A stretch of 64,000 bases of DNA from Agarilytica sp045430345. Lineage in GTDB: Bacteria > Pseudomonadota > Gammaproteobacteria > Pseudomonadales > Cellvibrionaceae. This document shows, one piece after another, positions 1 to 8,466 of this stretch. Under the pieces are notes generated by a model. The model made no database searches. It was given only the letters and a program-made list of their open reading frames with translations, and was not told the DNA's origin. The stretch is from assembly GCA_045430345.1 (NCBI GenBank), contig JAILXT010000001.1:1054001-1118000 (forward strand), read 5' to 3'. Both the position numbers and the translations under genes were made by a program. The number at the start of each line of letters is the position of its first letter. The stretch's first letter is position 1.

Positions 1-486
1 TCAGCTCAAGGCGACTATGTGTTAGACAAAGAACATGCAGCACTTTTTATCTACGGCGAGTACGACAAAAACCGTTTCAGTGGTTTTGATTATCAATACA
101 CCGTTGCGCTAGGTTACTCCAACCGCTTATTCACCCACGACAACTCATATCTTGCCTACAACATCGGTCCTGGTATGACGTCCGACAAACCCGAAGATAT
201 CGACGGTGTTGATCAAGACAGCGAAGAAACCTTTATCGTTCGTATGTCCGGTGAGTACGTATACGAATTCAGCGATAACGCAAAATTCACACAAACACTA
301 AGCACAAACTACGCGACCAAAGACGACCGCAACACCAAAACCAAGTCTGTTTCCTCTGTAACGGCTCAATTGATGTCGTCACTGGCTTTACGCGCATCCT
401 ACACGGTTGATTACAATTCAGAAGCCCCCGTTGGCCGTAAACACGCCGATACCGAGACATCACTAACGGTTGTCTATAACTTCTAA
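1..486 (+). CDS. DUF481/YdiY-like outer-membrane protein, C-terminal part
   Basis: The open frame runs in from the left edge (SAQGDYVLDKEHAAL...), so the gene is truncated 5' and its start is outside the window. The visible 161 residues are alternating polar/hydrophobic strands rich in Tyr and Phe (YQYTVALGYSNRLF, SLALRASYTVDYNS). They end in ...TSLTVVYNF, a terminal aromatic as used by the BAM machinery to recognise outer-membrane beta-barrels. The pattern fits the DUF481 (salt-induced outer membrane protein) family; that assignment is from pattern only. A GTG at 19 could be mistaken for a start but has no ribosome binding site and the frame continues upstream. A strong terminator follows 35 bases after the stop, so this is the end of its transcription unit. 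Confidence 0.7.
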   Translation, partial: SAQGDYVLDKEHAALFIYGEYDKNRFSGFDYQYTVALGYSNRLFTHDNSYLAYNIGPGMTSDKPEDIDGVDQDSEETFIVRMSGEYVYEFSDNAKFTQTLSTNYATKDDRNTKTKSVSSVTAQLMSSLALRASYTVDYNSEAPVGRKHADTETSLTVVYNF

Positions 487-521
487 ACCCTCGCGCCAAT
501 CTATTACATCTATTCCTGTCA

Positions 522-561
522 CGGGCCGCATTATCAAGCGTATAATGCGGCCCGAGTTTTT
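522..561 (+). terminator. Rho-independent terminator after the outer-membrane protein gene
   Basis: A 13-bp perfect stem, CGGGCCGCATTAT (522-534) with ATAATGCGGCCCG (542-554), encloses a 7-nt loop and is followed by TTTTT at 557-561. It separates the upstream gene from rapA. Confidence 0.9.
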
Positions 562-591
562 ATATATCACCCAAAATAAGACATCCGCATT

Positions 592-3225
592 ATGAGTGAA
601 TTTGTTCAGGGACAACGCTGGGTTGTCGATTCCGAGCCAGAACTGGGCCTAGGAACCGTCATCGAAACCGAAGGTCGTCACGTCAAAATATTTTTTGATC
701 AAGCCGACTGTGAACGCACATACGCGATCAACCAAGCCCCTCTGACCCGCATTCGCTTTGCGGTAGAAGACGAAATCAAAACCGTCGAAGGAGAGCTCAG
801 TACCGTTATTGCTGTACACGAGCAAAACGGTCTATGTTTTTACGAACTCGACGATACACGCATCATCCCCGAAACAAGCCTCTCATCTGAAATCCAGCTA
901 AACCAACCATTTATGCGCTTGATGACAGGCCAACTCGACAAACCGCGCTGGTTCCACTTTAAACGAGAATTAAGTGCAGCCATCACCCGTCTTTGGCAAT
1001 CACGCCTTAACGGACTGCTGGGGATTCGAGCAAACCTGATCCCTCATCAATTGTCCGTGGCTTGGAACGCTTGTGAACACCAAAACGTGCGTGTTCTATT
1101 AGCGGATGAAGTCGGCTTAGGAAAAACCATTGAAGCGGGCATGATTTTATCTCGCCTAATCAAGCTAGAACGCGCTGAACGTGTACTTGTTGCCGTACCC
1201 GCTGCGCTGCAAGTGCAATGGCTTATCGAATTGGTGCGCCGCTTCTCTCTTACGCCAGAACTATTTAAAGGCGAAGACCACGACTTTACGACGGGGCAAA
1301 TTCACATTGTCCCCCACGCAATATTTGGTGAAAACCGTGAACTCATCAATGAAGCAAAATTCGATTTAATTATCGTCGACGAGGCTCATCACCTCACACC
1401 AGAAAGCGAAGAGTTTAAGTGCCTTGCCGATCTTTCCGAAACGGTCAACCATCTTGTACTGCTTACTGCAACGCCCGAACAGTTAGGAATACAAAGCCAC
1501 TTCGCGCGTCTCAACCTACTCGACCCGGCAAAATTCCCAGAATTCGATGCCTTTGTCGCACAAGAAGAACGCTACATTCAGCTCAATCAAGACATCAAAG
1601 AACTGCCCGGCAGTCGCGCTAAAATTATCGATGAATATCAATTAGATATTGAAGACAAAGACAGCGACGACACAGTCATTTCTCAGCTGCTAGACAGCCA
1701 CGGCGTCGGCCGCGTCGTATTTCGGAATGTCCGCTCAGCAACGGAAGGCTTTCCCAGCCGAATTGCTCAACCCGACATTCTCGAAAACGATTCATGGGAA
1801 GCGAAATACGAATGGCTCGGCCAATGGCTCAAAGCCAACAAAGATGAAAAAGTACTCGTCATATGCCACGACATCCAACACGTCGGTGAATGCGAAAACT
1901 ATTTATGGCAAAAACACGGCTTCGATGCGGCCGTATTCCATGAAGAGCAAGACCTTATTGAACGAGATCGTGCCGCGGCCTACTTCGCAGATGAAGAAGA
2001 CGGAGCCCGCCTGCTCATCTGCTCAGAAATTGGCAGTGAAGGCCGGAATTTTCAATTCTGCTCTCATCTAGTGTGCCTGGATTTACCAGAGCACCCAGAT
2101 TTACTTGAACAACGTATTGGCCGACTCGATCGTATTGGGCAAAAGAACGATGTGCAAATCCACATTCCGTTTGCAGAACACTCCAATACACAGGTTCAAT
2201 TTAAATGGTTTAACGATATTTTAGAATGTGTTGAGCAACAGAACCCCGCGGCCAGCGCCATTCACGACGAGTACTGGCCACAGCTGGAAGGTTCGCTCGA
2301 AAACACCTCACTCGTCACCCATGCACGCGACAGCCTTATCGCGCTAAGAGAAGAAATAAAACACGGGCGTGACGCCCTGCTCGAAATGAACAGCTGTCGC
2401 CAACCTGATGCCGATAACCTGCGCGATAAAATTAACGAATTTGAACAAAGCACACCGCTTAGCCTAGTTGAAACCGCAAGCGAACTGCTGCAATTTCATT
2501 TTGAAGAAACGCAAAATCATGTATACAGCGTAATTCCTTCAGACAAAATGCTAGTGCCCGCCCTTCCCGGTTTACCGCCAGAAGGCACAGAGATTACTTT
2601 TTCCCGCGATGCCGCAACGCAACGAGAAGATATTAAATATATTGGCTGGGATTCGGCCTTTATCGTCGGCCTATGGGACTTGCTGCATTATTCAGAATTA
2701 GGTTCCGCGGCGGTTGCCATGTTACCCAGTAAACAATTACCCGCTGGGCACTGTTTAGTCGAATCTTGCTTCGATCTAATCATTCAATCAGATGTTAGCG
2801 CCGCGTGTCGACCCTACCTTAGTACAATAAACCTTCGCACACTGGCCCTCGACATCAGCGACAATGACCTTACCGATGCGCTGCCAGAATCCGCCTTACA
2901 AAATGCCATTCAAGATGTAAAACGTCATCTCGGACGCGAAATAATTCAGTCAAAGAAAGAAGAAATCCCACAATGGTTTCGTAAGTGTGAAGCCTTCGCA
3001 GAAACAAAGAAAACACTCGTTATTGAACAGGCTGTAGCCGACGCAAAACAGTACTACACCCATGAAATACAGCGTTTAGAGACTCTTAACAAACGCAACA
3101 AACAAACGGACATGAGCGAAATTAACCTGCTGCAATCTACCTCAGACAAGATTACCGAAGCGCTTACCTTCCACACTCAGCTACACCTATCCGCCATTCG
3201 TCTGATCGTCATTACTGACGCATAA
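592..3225 (+). CDS. rapA: RapA/HepA, RNA polymerase-associated SWI2/SNF2 ATPase
   Basis: RapA binds RNA polymerase and uses ATP hydrolysis to recycle stalled polymerase. The 877-aa product opens with the family signature (FVQGQRWVVDSEPELGLGTV) and the N-terminal Tudor-like domains. It carries helicase motif I ADEVGLGKTIEAGMI at 171-185, motif II DEAH at 263-266, motif III LLTATP, and motif VI QRIGRLDRIGQ near residue 507. The C-terminal RapA-specific region is present but somewhat short: the whole protein is about 90 residues shorter than the E. coli protein (968). Start ATG at 592 gives the conserved N-terminus. It stands alone, with a terminator upstream and the lipase array downstream. Confidence 0.95.
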   Translation: MSEFVQGQRWVVDSEPELGLGTVIETEGRHVKIFFDQADCERTYAINQAPLTRIRFAVEDEIKTVEGELSTVIAVHEQNGLCFYELDDTRIIPETSLSSEIQLNQPFMRLMTGQLDKPRWFHFKRELSAAITRLWQSRLNGLLGIRANLIPHQLSVAWNACEHQNVRVLLADEVGLGKTIEAGMILSRLIKLERAERVLVAVPAALQVQWLIELVRRFSLTPELFKGEDHDFTTGQIHIVPHAIFGENRELINEAKFDLIIVDEAHHLTPESEEFKCLADLSETVNHLVLLTATPEQLGIQSHFARLNLLDPAKFPEFDAFVAQEERYIQLNQDIKELPGSRAKIIDEYQLDIEDKDSDDTVISQLLDSHGVGRVVFRNVRSATEGFPSRIAQPDILENDSWEAKYEWLGQWLKANKDEKVLVICHDIQHVGECENYLWQKHGFDAAVFHEEQDLIERDRAAAYFADEEDGARLLICSEIGSEGRNFQFCSHLVCLDLPEHPDLLEQRIGRLDRIGQKNDVQIHIPFAEHSNTQVQFKWFNDILECVEQQNPAASAIHDEYWPQLEGSLENTSLVTHARDSLIALREEIKHGRDALLEMNSCRQPDADNLRDKINEFEQSTPLSLVETASELLQFHFEETQNHVYSVIPSDKMLVPALPGLPPEGTEITFSRDAATQREDIKYIGWDSAFIVGLWDLLHYSELGSAAVAMLPSKQLPAGHCLVESCFDLIIQSDVSAACRPYLSTINLRTLALDISDNDLTDALPESALQNAIQDVKRHLGREIIQSKKEEIPQWFRKCEAFAETKKTLVIEQAVADAKQYYTHEIQRLETLNKRNKQTDMSEINLLQSTSDKITEALTFHTQLHLSAIRLIVITDA

Positions 3226-3232
3226 TCATATT

Positions 3233-3264
3233 CCGGGATATTACACTAAGCATGTAATTCCCGG
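3233..3264 (+). terminator. Hairpin after rapA, possible weak terminator
   Basis: CCGGGA (3233-3238) pairs with TCCCGG (3259-3264), and inside it ATTACA pairs with TGTAAT, with one unpaired T. There is no U-run afterwards, so termination would be weak or factor-assisted. Confidence 0.4.
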
Positions 3265-3347
3265 TATCTCACCGCGCTAGCGGTATAGCTATTCGAGATA
3301 TATAACGCATTAACTATATGAATTAGATCCACTGTACGATGGTATAG

Positions 3348-3409
3348 TGGAAAAATTTTCTCACAATTCTAATATCACCTTCGTGGCTACAACAATAATA
3401 AATAGCCAC
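3348..3409 (+). promoter_or_regulatory. Promoter and 5'-end stem-loop of lipase copy 1
   Basis: Possible -35 TGGAAA (3348-3353), 16-nt spacer, -10 TAATAT (3370-3375). Eight bases on, at the expected transcription start, GTGGCTA (3383-3389) pairs with TAGCCAC (3403-3409) around a 13-nt loop. The predicted leader to the ATG is about 124 nt. The block CTGTACGATGGTATAGT just upstream is repeated exactly ahead of copy 2 (4802-4818). Sequence identity with copy 2 continues to the ATG, including CTCT-caac-AGAG at 3488-3499, whose right arm is the likely ribosome binding site. Confidence 0.65.
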
Positions 3410-3506
3410 AACGCTCAGCAGAGGTACTAGTTTGTCAAGGAAGTGATAATTCTCGCGCTGGCGATCATCTAGGATATCCAAACCTAACTCTCAACAGAGA
3501 AAAATA

Positions 3507-4196
3507 ATGAATATAAAATCAATAACTTTAGCATTATTTACAATATTTCTTTCCAACCAAGTCTTGTCGGCATGTGTAGATAGCGTGGTATTAGTTCACG
3601 GTAACGCAGGTAGCTCCAGCGACTGGAACAACACCTACAACAAGCTGAAAAGTAAAGGTTATAGCAACAGTCAAATTCATCGTCCCAACTGGGGTTCTAG
3701 CAATGCGACTAAGAATAACCATAGCGGCTCAGAAGAAACCCCGGTAAAAAACGCAATTAACAGCGCTATCTCCAGCTCTTGTACAGGGAAAATTGACGTG
3801 ATCGGTCACTCAATGGGTGTGACACTTGCGGCACAACAAATCATTAAAGCCGGTAAAGTATCTAAAGTCGATGCGTTCGTTGGTATCGCCGGAGCCTACC
3901 GAGGCTTATATAGCTGTGGCATTTACCCTGCAAACGTTCCCAACGCCACATGTGGCAGTCAGGGCCTCTCTATTTCAAGCAACTTCCTTGATTGGCTATA
4001 CGGCAAGAAAATCGCCAGCCGTACCTACTCCATCAAAAGCTGGTCTGACCAAATCGTTTGTGCAACAGGTACATGTTTAGTATACGGCAAGCACTCCAGC
4101 CAAATTCAAGGCGAGAGAAGTAGCTATACATACGGCTACGGTCACTTTGGTCTTCAAAAGTACACCTCATCTAAGCAATACGACTTAATTAAATAA
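3507..4196 (+). CDS. Secreted class-2 (LipA-like) lipase, array copy 1
   Basis: A small alpha/beta hydrolase of 229 aa predicted to hydrolyse ester lipids outside the cytoplasm. Residues 1-22 form a Sec signal peptide (MNIKSITLALFTIFLSNQVLSA). The oxyanion region is VLVHGN (28-33), the nucleophile elbow GHSMG has Ser102, the acid is Asp181 in SIKSWSDQIV and the base is His213 in YGHFGL. The last two segments closely match Bacillus subtilis LipA (SADMIV, GVGHIGL...SLIK), which places it in Pfam Lipase_2. Six Cys (23, 92, 137, 149, 185, 190), kept in all seven copies, suggest three disulfides and export. Substrate is unknown. It is monocistronic, with its own promoter and terminator. Its first 26 residues are identical to those of copy 2. 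Confidence 0.85.
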   Translation: MNIKSITLALFTIFLSNQVLSACVDSVVLVHGNAGSSSDWNNTYNKLKSKGYSNSQIHRPNWGSSNATKNNHSGSEETPVKNAINSAISSSCTGKIDVIGHSMGVTLAAQQIIKAGKVSKVDAFVGIAGAYRGLYSCGIYPANVPNATCGSQGLSISSNFLDWLYGKKIASRTYSIKSWSDQIVCATGTCLVYGKHSSQIQGERSSYTYGYGHFGLQKYTSSKQYDLIK

Positions 4197-4201
4197 GTCT
4201 C

Positions 4202-4230
4202 TTGGGTGGAGTCTTTACTCCACCCAATTT
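4202..4230 (+). terminator. Terminator of lipase copy 1
   Basis: An 11-bp stem, TTGGGTGGAGT (4202-4212) with ACTCCACCCAA (4217-4227), with a 4-nt loop and a short T run, lies six bases after the stop codon. Confidence 0.85.
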
Positions 4231-4817
4231 CCTCACGTCACGAATATAGCGCTTCAGTTTCGCTTTACTTAAATGATCCAACCTCTTCAAGCCTTCATTT
4301 TAGATTCGAACCTCGACTCAGCCACTTCTATATGCCGTGAAAATAAAATATAAAAATCACATTACTTTCGGTACTTTAAAATCACGTATGCTCAATACAA
4401 ATTTTCGTTATCCGTTAGTCCCCGCAAACCATCACAACAGAAAAATACTTTTAAATAACGCAGCCCTTCCGTATTAAGCCACAATATAAAATCACTAAAA
4501 TACCAATCGAAATAAATACATCGCTACGCATATCGCGTAACACCTTAACAAAACTAGCATCATCCGTTCACTACTCAGCATCAAAATACACATGGGCGAT
4601 ATTGTTTCGCAACGCAGCAACATAAAATAAAGAAAACAAATTAATGTAATTAGTTCACATTTTATCGTTGGCTCACTAAGCCAACATCCAAATTAACAAT
4701 TACCAACATTATGCTGCGCCGCCACAAAATTAAATAAAAAAATCCCCAACCGTATAACTCGATCGTCTATAAAAGGTTAACGCTTAGCATAATTAACCAC
4801 ACTGTACGATGGTATAG
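4231..4817 (+). other. AT-rich spacer between lipase copies 1 and 2
   Basis: No coding frame or RNA gene is supported. It holds a 7-bp inverted repeat GTTGGCT-cacta-AGCCAAC (4667-4685) and GGTTAA (4775-4780) facing TTAACC (4793-4798) just before the copy 2 promoter. The sequence is not visibly similar to the spacers ahead of copies 3-7. Confidence 0.5.
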
Positions 4818-4880
4818 TAGATAAATTTTCTCACCCTTCTAATATAGGTTCCGTGACTACAAAATATAATAAATAGTCAC
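4818..4880 (+). promoter_or_regulatory. Promoter and 5'-end stem-loop of lipase copy 2
   Basis: -10 TAATAT at 4840-4845, with the position homologous to the copy 1 -35 (TAGATA, 4818-4823) 16 nt upstream. The stem GTGACTA (4853-4859) / TAGTCAC (4874-4880) differs from copy 1 by a paired G-C to A-T change, so pairing is kept. The leader is about 127 nt and ends with the same CTCT-caac-AGAG element (4961-4972) as copy 1. Confidence 0.65.
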
Positions 4881-4979
4881 ACCGCTCAGCAGAGGCTGTG
4901 GTTGTTGTCAGGGAGGAGATAACTCTCTCGCTAGCGTTCATTTAGGACATCCAAACCTAACTCTCAACAGAGAAAAATA

Positions 4980-5669
4980 ATGAATATAAAATCAATAACG
5001 TTAGCATTATTTACAATATTTCTTTCCAACCAAGTCTTGTCGGCATGTGTAGATAGCGTAGTTTTAGTTCATGGTAATGGTGGCAAAACGAGTGATTGGA
5101 ATAACACCTACAACAAACTCATTAGTAAAGGGTATTCAAGCAGCCAAATCCATCGTCCTAAATGGGGATCCTGGAATCCCACATCGAATAACCACAGCGG
5201 CTCAGAAGAAACGCCAGTAAGAAACGCAATCAACAGCGCGGTATCCAGTTCATGTACAGGTAAAATTGATGTGATCGGCCACTCTATGGGTGTAACCCTT
5301 GCGGCACAGCAAATCATCAAAGCCGGTAAAGTTTCTAAAGTAGATGCCTTTGTCGGTATCGCCGGAGCTTATAGAGGCCTAATGAGCTGTGGTGTGTACC
5401 CATGGAATGTATGGACAACCACATGCGGCAGCCAAGGCTTATCCGTATCCAGCCCATTTCTAGATTGGTTATACGGTAAGAAAATCGCCAGCCGTACTTA
5501 TTCTATTAAAAGCTGGGCTGATCAAATCGTATGTTCAACAGGCTCATGCCTCATCTACGGCAAGCACTCTAGCCAAATTTCAGGCGAGAAAAGCAGCTAC
5601 ACCTACGGCTATGGTCACTTTGGACTACAAAAATATACCAGCAGCAAGCAATACGATTTAATTAAATAA
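4980..5669 (+). CDS. Secreted class-2 lipase, array copy 2
   Basis: A 229-aa paralogue with the same layout as copy 1: signal peptide 1-22, VLVHGN, GHSMG with Ser102, Asp181 in SIKSWADQIV, His213 in YGHFGL, and the six conserved Cys. It differs from copy 1 mainly in short surface loops: GGKTSDW after the oxyanion motif, SWNPTSNN near residue 65, and GLMSCGVYPWNVWTTT near 134-148, which is unusually rich in Trp. Because the signal peptide and the whole leader match copy 1, these two appear to be the most recent duplicates or to exchange sequence by recombination. Likely secreted or periplasmic; substrate unknown. Confidence 0.85.
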   Translation: MNIKSITLALFTIFLSNQVLSACVDSVVLVHGNGGKTSDWNNTYNKLISKGYSSSQIHRPKWGSWNPTSNNHSGSEETPVRNAINSAVSSSCTGKIDVIGHSMGVTLAAQQIIKAGKVSKVDAFVGIAGAYRGLMSCGVYPWNVWTTTCGSQGLSVSSPFLDWLYGKKIASRTYSIKSWADQIVCSTGSCLIYGKHSSQISGEKSSYTYGYGHFGLQKYTSSKQYDLIK

Positions 5670-5692
5670 CCTTTTTCATTGTCCTGACCTAG

Positions 5693-5729
5693 GAATAGCG
5701 TTGGCAACCCCATCGCTATTCTTTTTTTT
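5693..5729 (+). terminator. Terminator of lipase copy 2
   Basis: GAATAGCG (5693-5700) pairs with CGCTATTC (5714-5721) and is followed by eight Ts (5722-5729). Confidence 0.9.
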
Positions 5730-6190
5730 AATCACCTTTCCATTACCCTTCCATCCCTTACCCTTATTCGTTCCTATCCTCCCTCTCATATTTAGCGCAC
5801 ATGCTTAACGCAAGCCCCCAGCTTTAACCCTCCGCGCTTTCACTATCTATAATTATTAAATCGTACTACGCGATCGGTGCATTCTCTACACCAAACACGC
5901 CAACATGTAGCATGCGACCGACTTTGGTTATGCTAGCACGCTGTCACACACTCTATCTTTTATACCCAAAATTCCACCTAAAACAAGCTCCACAAAAACG
6001 TGAACCGTGTCACCCGCATTAATTACCATGTTAATCATATTCGAAATATGAGACTAAGGGACAATGACACAGAAATATAGATGACAACAACATTTCAATT
6101 TGCGATAGGTTCACACTCAGAAATAACAAAAATAAATTTAATATAGTAAATCGTGATACTTATCCCCCCTAAATATTATAAAAACCTTCA
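5730..6190 (+). other. Spacer between lipase copies 2 and 3
   Basis: No gene is supported. The element AATATGAGACT (6045-6055) lies about 150 bp upstream of the copy 3 -35. A related ATATGRGACT element sits at the same distance ahead of copies 4 and 6. The rest is AT-rich without recognisable structure. Confidence 0.45.
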
Positions 6191-6270
6191 GGACTTATGT
6201 CTTATTGGAAAACTTCAACAAGCGTTTAATATCTTGTACGTGGCAGAGATAAAAGCAATAAATCGCCACG
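6191..6270 (+). promoter_or_regulatory. Box, promoter and 5'-end stem-loop of lipase copy 3
   Basis: The box GGACTTATGTCTTAT (6191-6205) runs into -35 TTGGAA (6205-6210), then a 16-nt spacer and -10 TAATAT (6227-6232). Seven bases later CGTGGC (6239-6244) pairs with GCCACG (6265-6270). The leader is about 122 nt. It is the one copy without a CTC/GAG pair around its ribosome binding site (AAGAGAAA). Confidence 0.65.
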
Positions 6271-6361
6271 CATTCAGAACCCTACGTACTTGCCGCGTAT
6301 TTATGGCAGTAGGACAACCCAAGAAGTATCCAACAATAATAAATAATTAAGAGAAACAAAA

Positions 6362-7054
6362 ATGAAAATACAATCCCTGATATTTGCGGTAATCACACTC
6401 GTGTTATCGCAACACACCCTAGCTGCTTGTGTAGACAGTGTCGTTCTAGTACACGGAAACTCCGGCTCCCCCAGCAATTGGAACAACACCTACAATAAGT
6501 TAAAAAATAGCGGCTATACCGACAGTCAAATATACCGCCCCAACTGGGGATCAAAAAGCTGTGCACTCTGTAACGACCATAAGGGTTCAGAAGAAACGCC
6601 TGTTCGCAATGCTATCAATAATGCTATCTCCAATTCTTGTACAGGAAAGATTGACGTGATCGGCCACTCCATGGGCGTAACGCTTGGAGCACAACAGATC
6701 ATCAAAACAGGAAATGTATCAAAAGTTGATTCATTTGTTGGTATTGCTGGTGCATATAGAGGTTTAATTACCTGTGGTGTATGGCCAAACAATGTCAATA
6801 ATGACTCATGCGGACGTGATGGACTTTCTGTTTCTAGCCCTTTCTTAGATTGGTTATATGGTAAAAAGATCGCTAGCCGCACATACTCTATTAAGAGCTG
6901 GTCAGACCAAGTTGTTTGCGCGACAGGATCCTGCCTTGTTAACGGTAAGCATTCAAGTCAAATCCAAGGCGAGAAAAAGAGCTATTCATACGGATATAGC
7001 CATATGGGCTTACAAAAATATACGTCTAGCAAACAATATGATTTGATCAAATAA
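6362..7054 (+). CDS. Secreted class-2 lipase, array copy 3 with extra CxxC
   Basis: A 230-aa paralogue with the catalytic set Ser103 (GHSMG), Asp182 (SIKSWSDQVV) and His214 (YSHMGL; the Gly before His is Ser here). The signal peptide is divergent (MKIQSLIFAVITLVLSQHTLA). In the variable loop after WGS it carries an insertion giving Cys67-Ala-Leu-Cys70, two cysteines no other copy has, probably an additional disulfide or metal-binding loop. Variable regions SGSPSNW and GLITCGVWPNNVNNDS also differ from neighbours. It has the longest sequence of the seven and mixes features of the copy 1-2 group (VDSVV after the signal peptide) and the copy 4-7 group (leader type, GAQQIIK). Confidence 0.85.
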   Translation: MKIQSLIFAVITLVLSQHTLAACVDSVVLVHGNSGSPSNWNNTYNKLKNSGYTDSQIYRPNWGSKSCALCNDHKGSEETPVRNAINNAISNSCTGKIDVIGHSMGVTLGAQQIIKTGNVSKVDSFVGIAGAYRGLITCGVWPNNVNNDSCGRDGLSVSSPFLDWLYGKKIASRTYSIKSWSDQVVCATGSCLVNGKHSSQIQGEKKSYSYGYSHMGLQKYTSSKQYDLIK

Positions 7055-7074
7055 CACGACAGAAAAAAACCATG

Positions 7075-7114
7075 GCAAAAGGGGCTGAATTCGTTCTCAG
7101 CCCCTTTTGCTTTT
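7075..7114 (+). terminator. Terminator of lipase copy 3
   Basis: A perfect 14-bp stem, GCAAAAGGGGCTGA (7075-7088) with TCAGCCCCTTTTGC (7097-7110), then TTTT. Confidence 0.95.
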
Positions 7115-7532
7115 ATCCAAGTAATTCTGCTTTCACCCGCTTTTCATAAATAATCCGCATACCCTTCCACCTTCGTATTTCATTATTTTGCTTGGCCCAA
7201 GGTAAAACTTATTCATTATGTTAACTCGTTAACATAATAGCCCATGCCGAGACGCCCCTAAAACATCAGTACTTAAGATGAATTTTAGGTTAAATTACGT
7301 CTCACATTTCTTCTTGGCGGGCCCATTTACCAAGTTAAAGCGAGACCTGATTCACACCACGAAACCCGCAGTTTCAAACGTTTGTTTATATGAGACTTTC
7401 GTCGGATGAAAACCTCCTCAGAGTCCACCCTATATTTGCATTGGGAATATACTCGGCCTGCTTATTCCAATATACAACTTAATATTTCTAATCGTTATCT
7501 ATTGGCATGCTTTTTAGTCCCGTACGGGACAG
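7115..7532 (+). other. Spacer with palindromes upstream of lipase copy 4
   Basis: No gene is supported. It contains a 10-bp perfect inverted repeat ATTATGTTAA-ctcg-TTAACATAAT (7215-7238), the element ATATGAGACTTTCGTC (7388-7403) about 150 bp ahead of the -35, and a perfect 14-bp palindrome GTCCCGTACGGGAC (7517-7530) directly before the promoter box. The stretch 7388-7475 shows patchy similarity to 9930-10000 ahead of copy 6. Confidence 0.5.
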
Positions 7533-7609
7533 TACCTTTGTCTAATTGGTTTTTTTCAACAGCCGTTTAACATCTAGGTGTGGCCAAAATTCGAACAACG
7601 ATTAGCCAC
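7533..7609 (+). promoter_or_regulatory. Box, promoter and 5'-end stem-loop of lipase copy 4
   Basis: Box TACCTTTGTCTAAT (7533-7546), -35 TTGGTT (7546-7551), 16-nt spacer, -10 TAACAT (7568-7573). GTGGC (7580-7584) pairs with GCCAC (7605-7609). The leader is about 131 nt and ends in CTCT (7687-7690) facing AGAG (7699-7702), the likely ribosome binding site. Confidence 0.65.
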
Positions 7610-7710
7610 TCGGCCCAACCCCCACTTAGCCTCGCACGGACACTAGGCTTAGGTTAAGGCCTCTATAGGAAATATCCAAAATAAACCTCTAACAATAAAG
7701 AGATATAATA

Positions 7711-8400
7711 ATGAAGATAAAATCCTTAATTTTCACCCTAGCGACATTCGTTCTTTCTCAACAAGCTTATTCAGGCTGTGTTGATAATGTTGTACTCGTT
7801 CACGGCAATGGCGGCGATGCGGGTCAATGGGACGAAACTTACGATAAACTTATCAGTAAAGGCTATTCGAGCAGCGAAATCTATATACCTGAATGGGGTT
7901 CATCCAACCCGCTTGTTAACAACCACTCAGGTTCTGAAGAAACCCCCGTTAAAAACGCAATCAACAGCGCGATCTCCAACTCATGTACAGGCAAAATCGA
8001 TGTTATTGCTCACTCAATGGGTGTAACCCTTGGGGCACAGCAAATTATTAAAGCCGGTAAAGTCTCTAAAGTTGATTCTTTTGTGGGAATCGCTGGCGCC
8101 TACCGTGGACTGATCACCTGTGGTGTTTATCCATTCAACGTACTCACAACGACCTGTGGCAGCCAAGGCTTGTCAGTCTCTAGCCCATTCCTAGATTGGT
8201 TGTACGGTAAGAAAATTGCGGATCGCGTATATTCCATTAAAAGCTGGGTAGATCAAATTGTTTGTGCGACAGGTAGCTGCCTTATTTACGGCAAGCACTC
8301 AAGCCAGATTCAAGGCGAAAATGCCAGCTACACATATGGCTATGGTCACCTTGGCTTGCAAACATACACAACGCAAAAACAGTATGATTTAATCAAGTAA
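7711..8400 (+). CDS. Secreted class-2 lipase, array copy 4
   Basis: A 229-aa paralogue with signal peptide MKIKSLIFTLATFVLSQQAYS cut before Gly or Cys (SGC rather than SAC). Its nucleophile elbow is AHSMG (Ser102), like B. subtilis LipA and copy 6 and unlike the GHSMG of copies 1, 2, 3, 5 and 7. Asp181 (SIKSWVDQIV) and His213 (YGHLGL) are present, as are the six Cys. The loop after VHGN is GGDAGQWDETYDK and the surface is more acidic than in its neighbours (EIYIPEWGS). The C-terminus TYTTQKQYDLIK differs slightly from the usual TSSKQYDLIK. The start is set by the AGAG-N8-ATG spacing shared with the other copies. Confidence 0.85.
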   Translation: MKIKSLIFTLATFVLSQQAYSGCVDNVVLVHGNGGDAGQWDETYDKLISKGYSSSEIYIPEWGSSNPLVNNHSGSEETPVKNAINSAISNSCTGKIDVIAHSMGVTLGAQQIIKAGKVSKVDSFVGIAGAYRGLITCGVYPFNVLTTTCGSQGLSVSSPFLDWLYGKKIADRVYSIKSWVDQIVCATGSCLIYGKHSSQIQGENASYTYGYGHLGLQTYTTQKQYDLIK

Positions 8401-8432
8401 GTTATTCTAAATAGTCACCGCATTACATGCAG

Positions 8433-8466
8433 ACGGTTGCCGGAAACGGCAGCCGTTTTTATTTTT
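8433..8466 (+). terminator. Terminator of lipase copy 4
   Basis: ACGGTTGCCG (8433-8442), loop GAAA, CGGCAGCCGT (8447-8456) with one G-T pair, followed by a T-rich tail (TTTTATTTTT). Confidence 0.9.

Noticed and set aside
6153..6350. A 65-codon open frame ahead of lipase copy 3
   Set aside because: It runs through the promoter and stem-loop shared with the other copies, has no ribosome binding site and no family similarity.
3507..7054. Lipases 1-3 as lipoproteins (LSAC, LAAC before the first Cys)
   Set aside because: The equivalent Cys is preceded by YSA, YSG or FSA in copies 4-7, and it is one of six conserved Cys likely to form disulfides.
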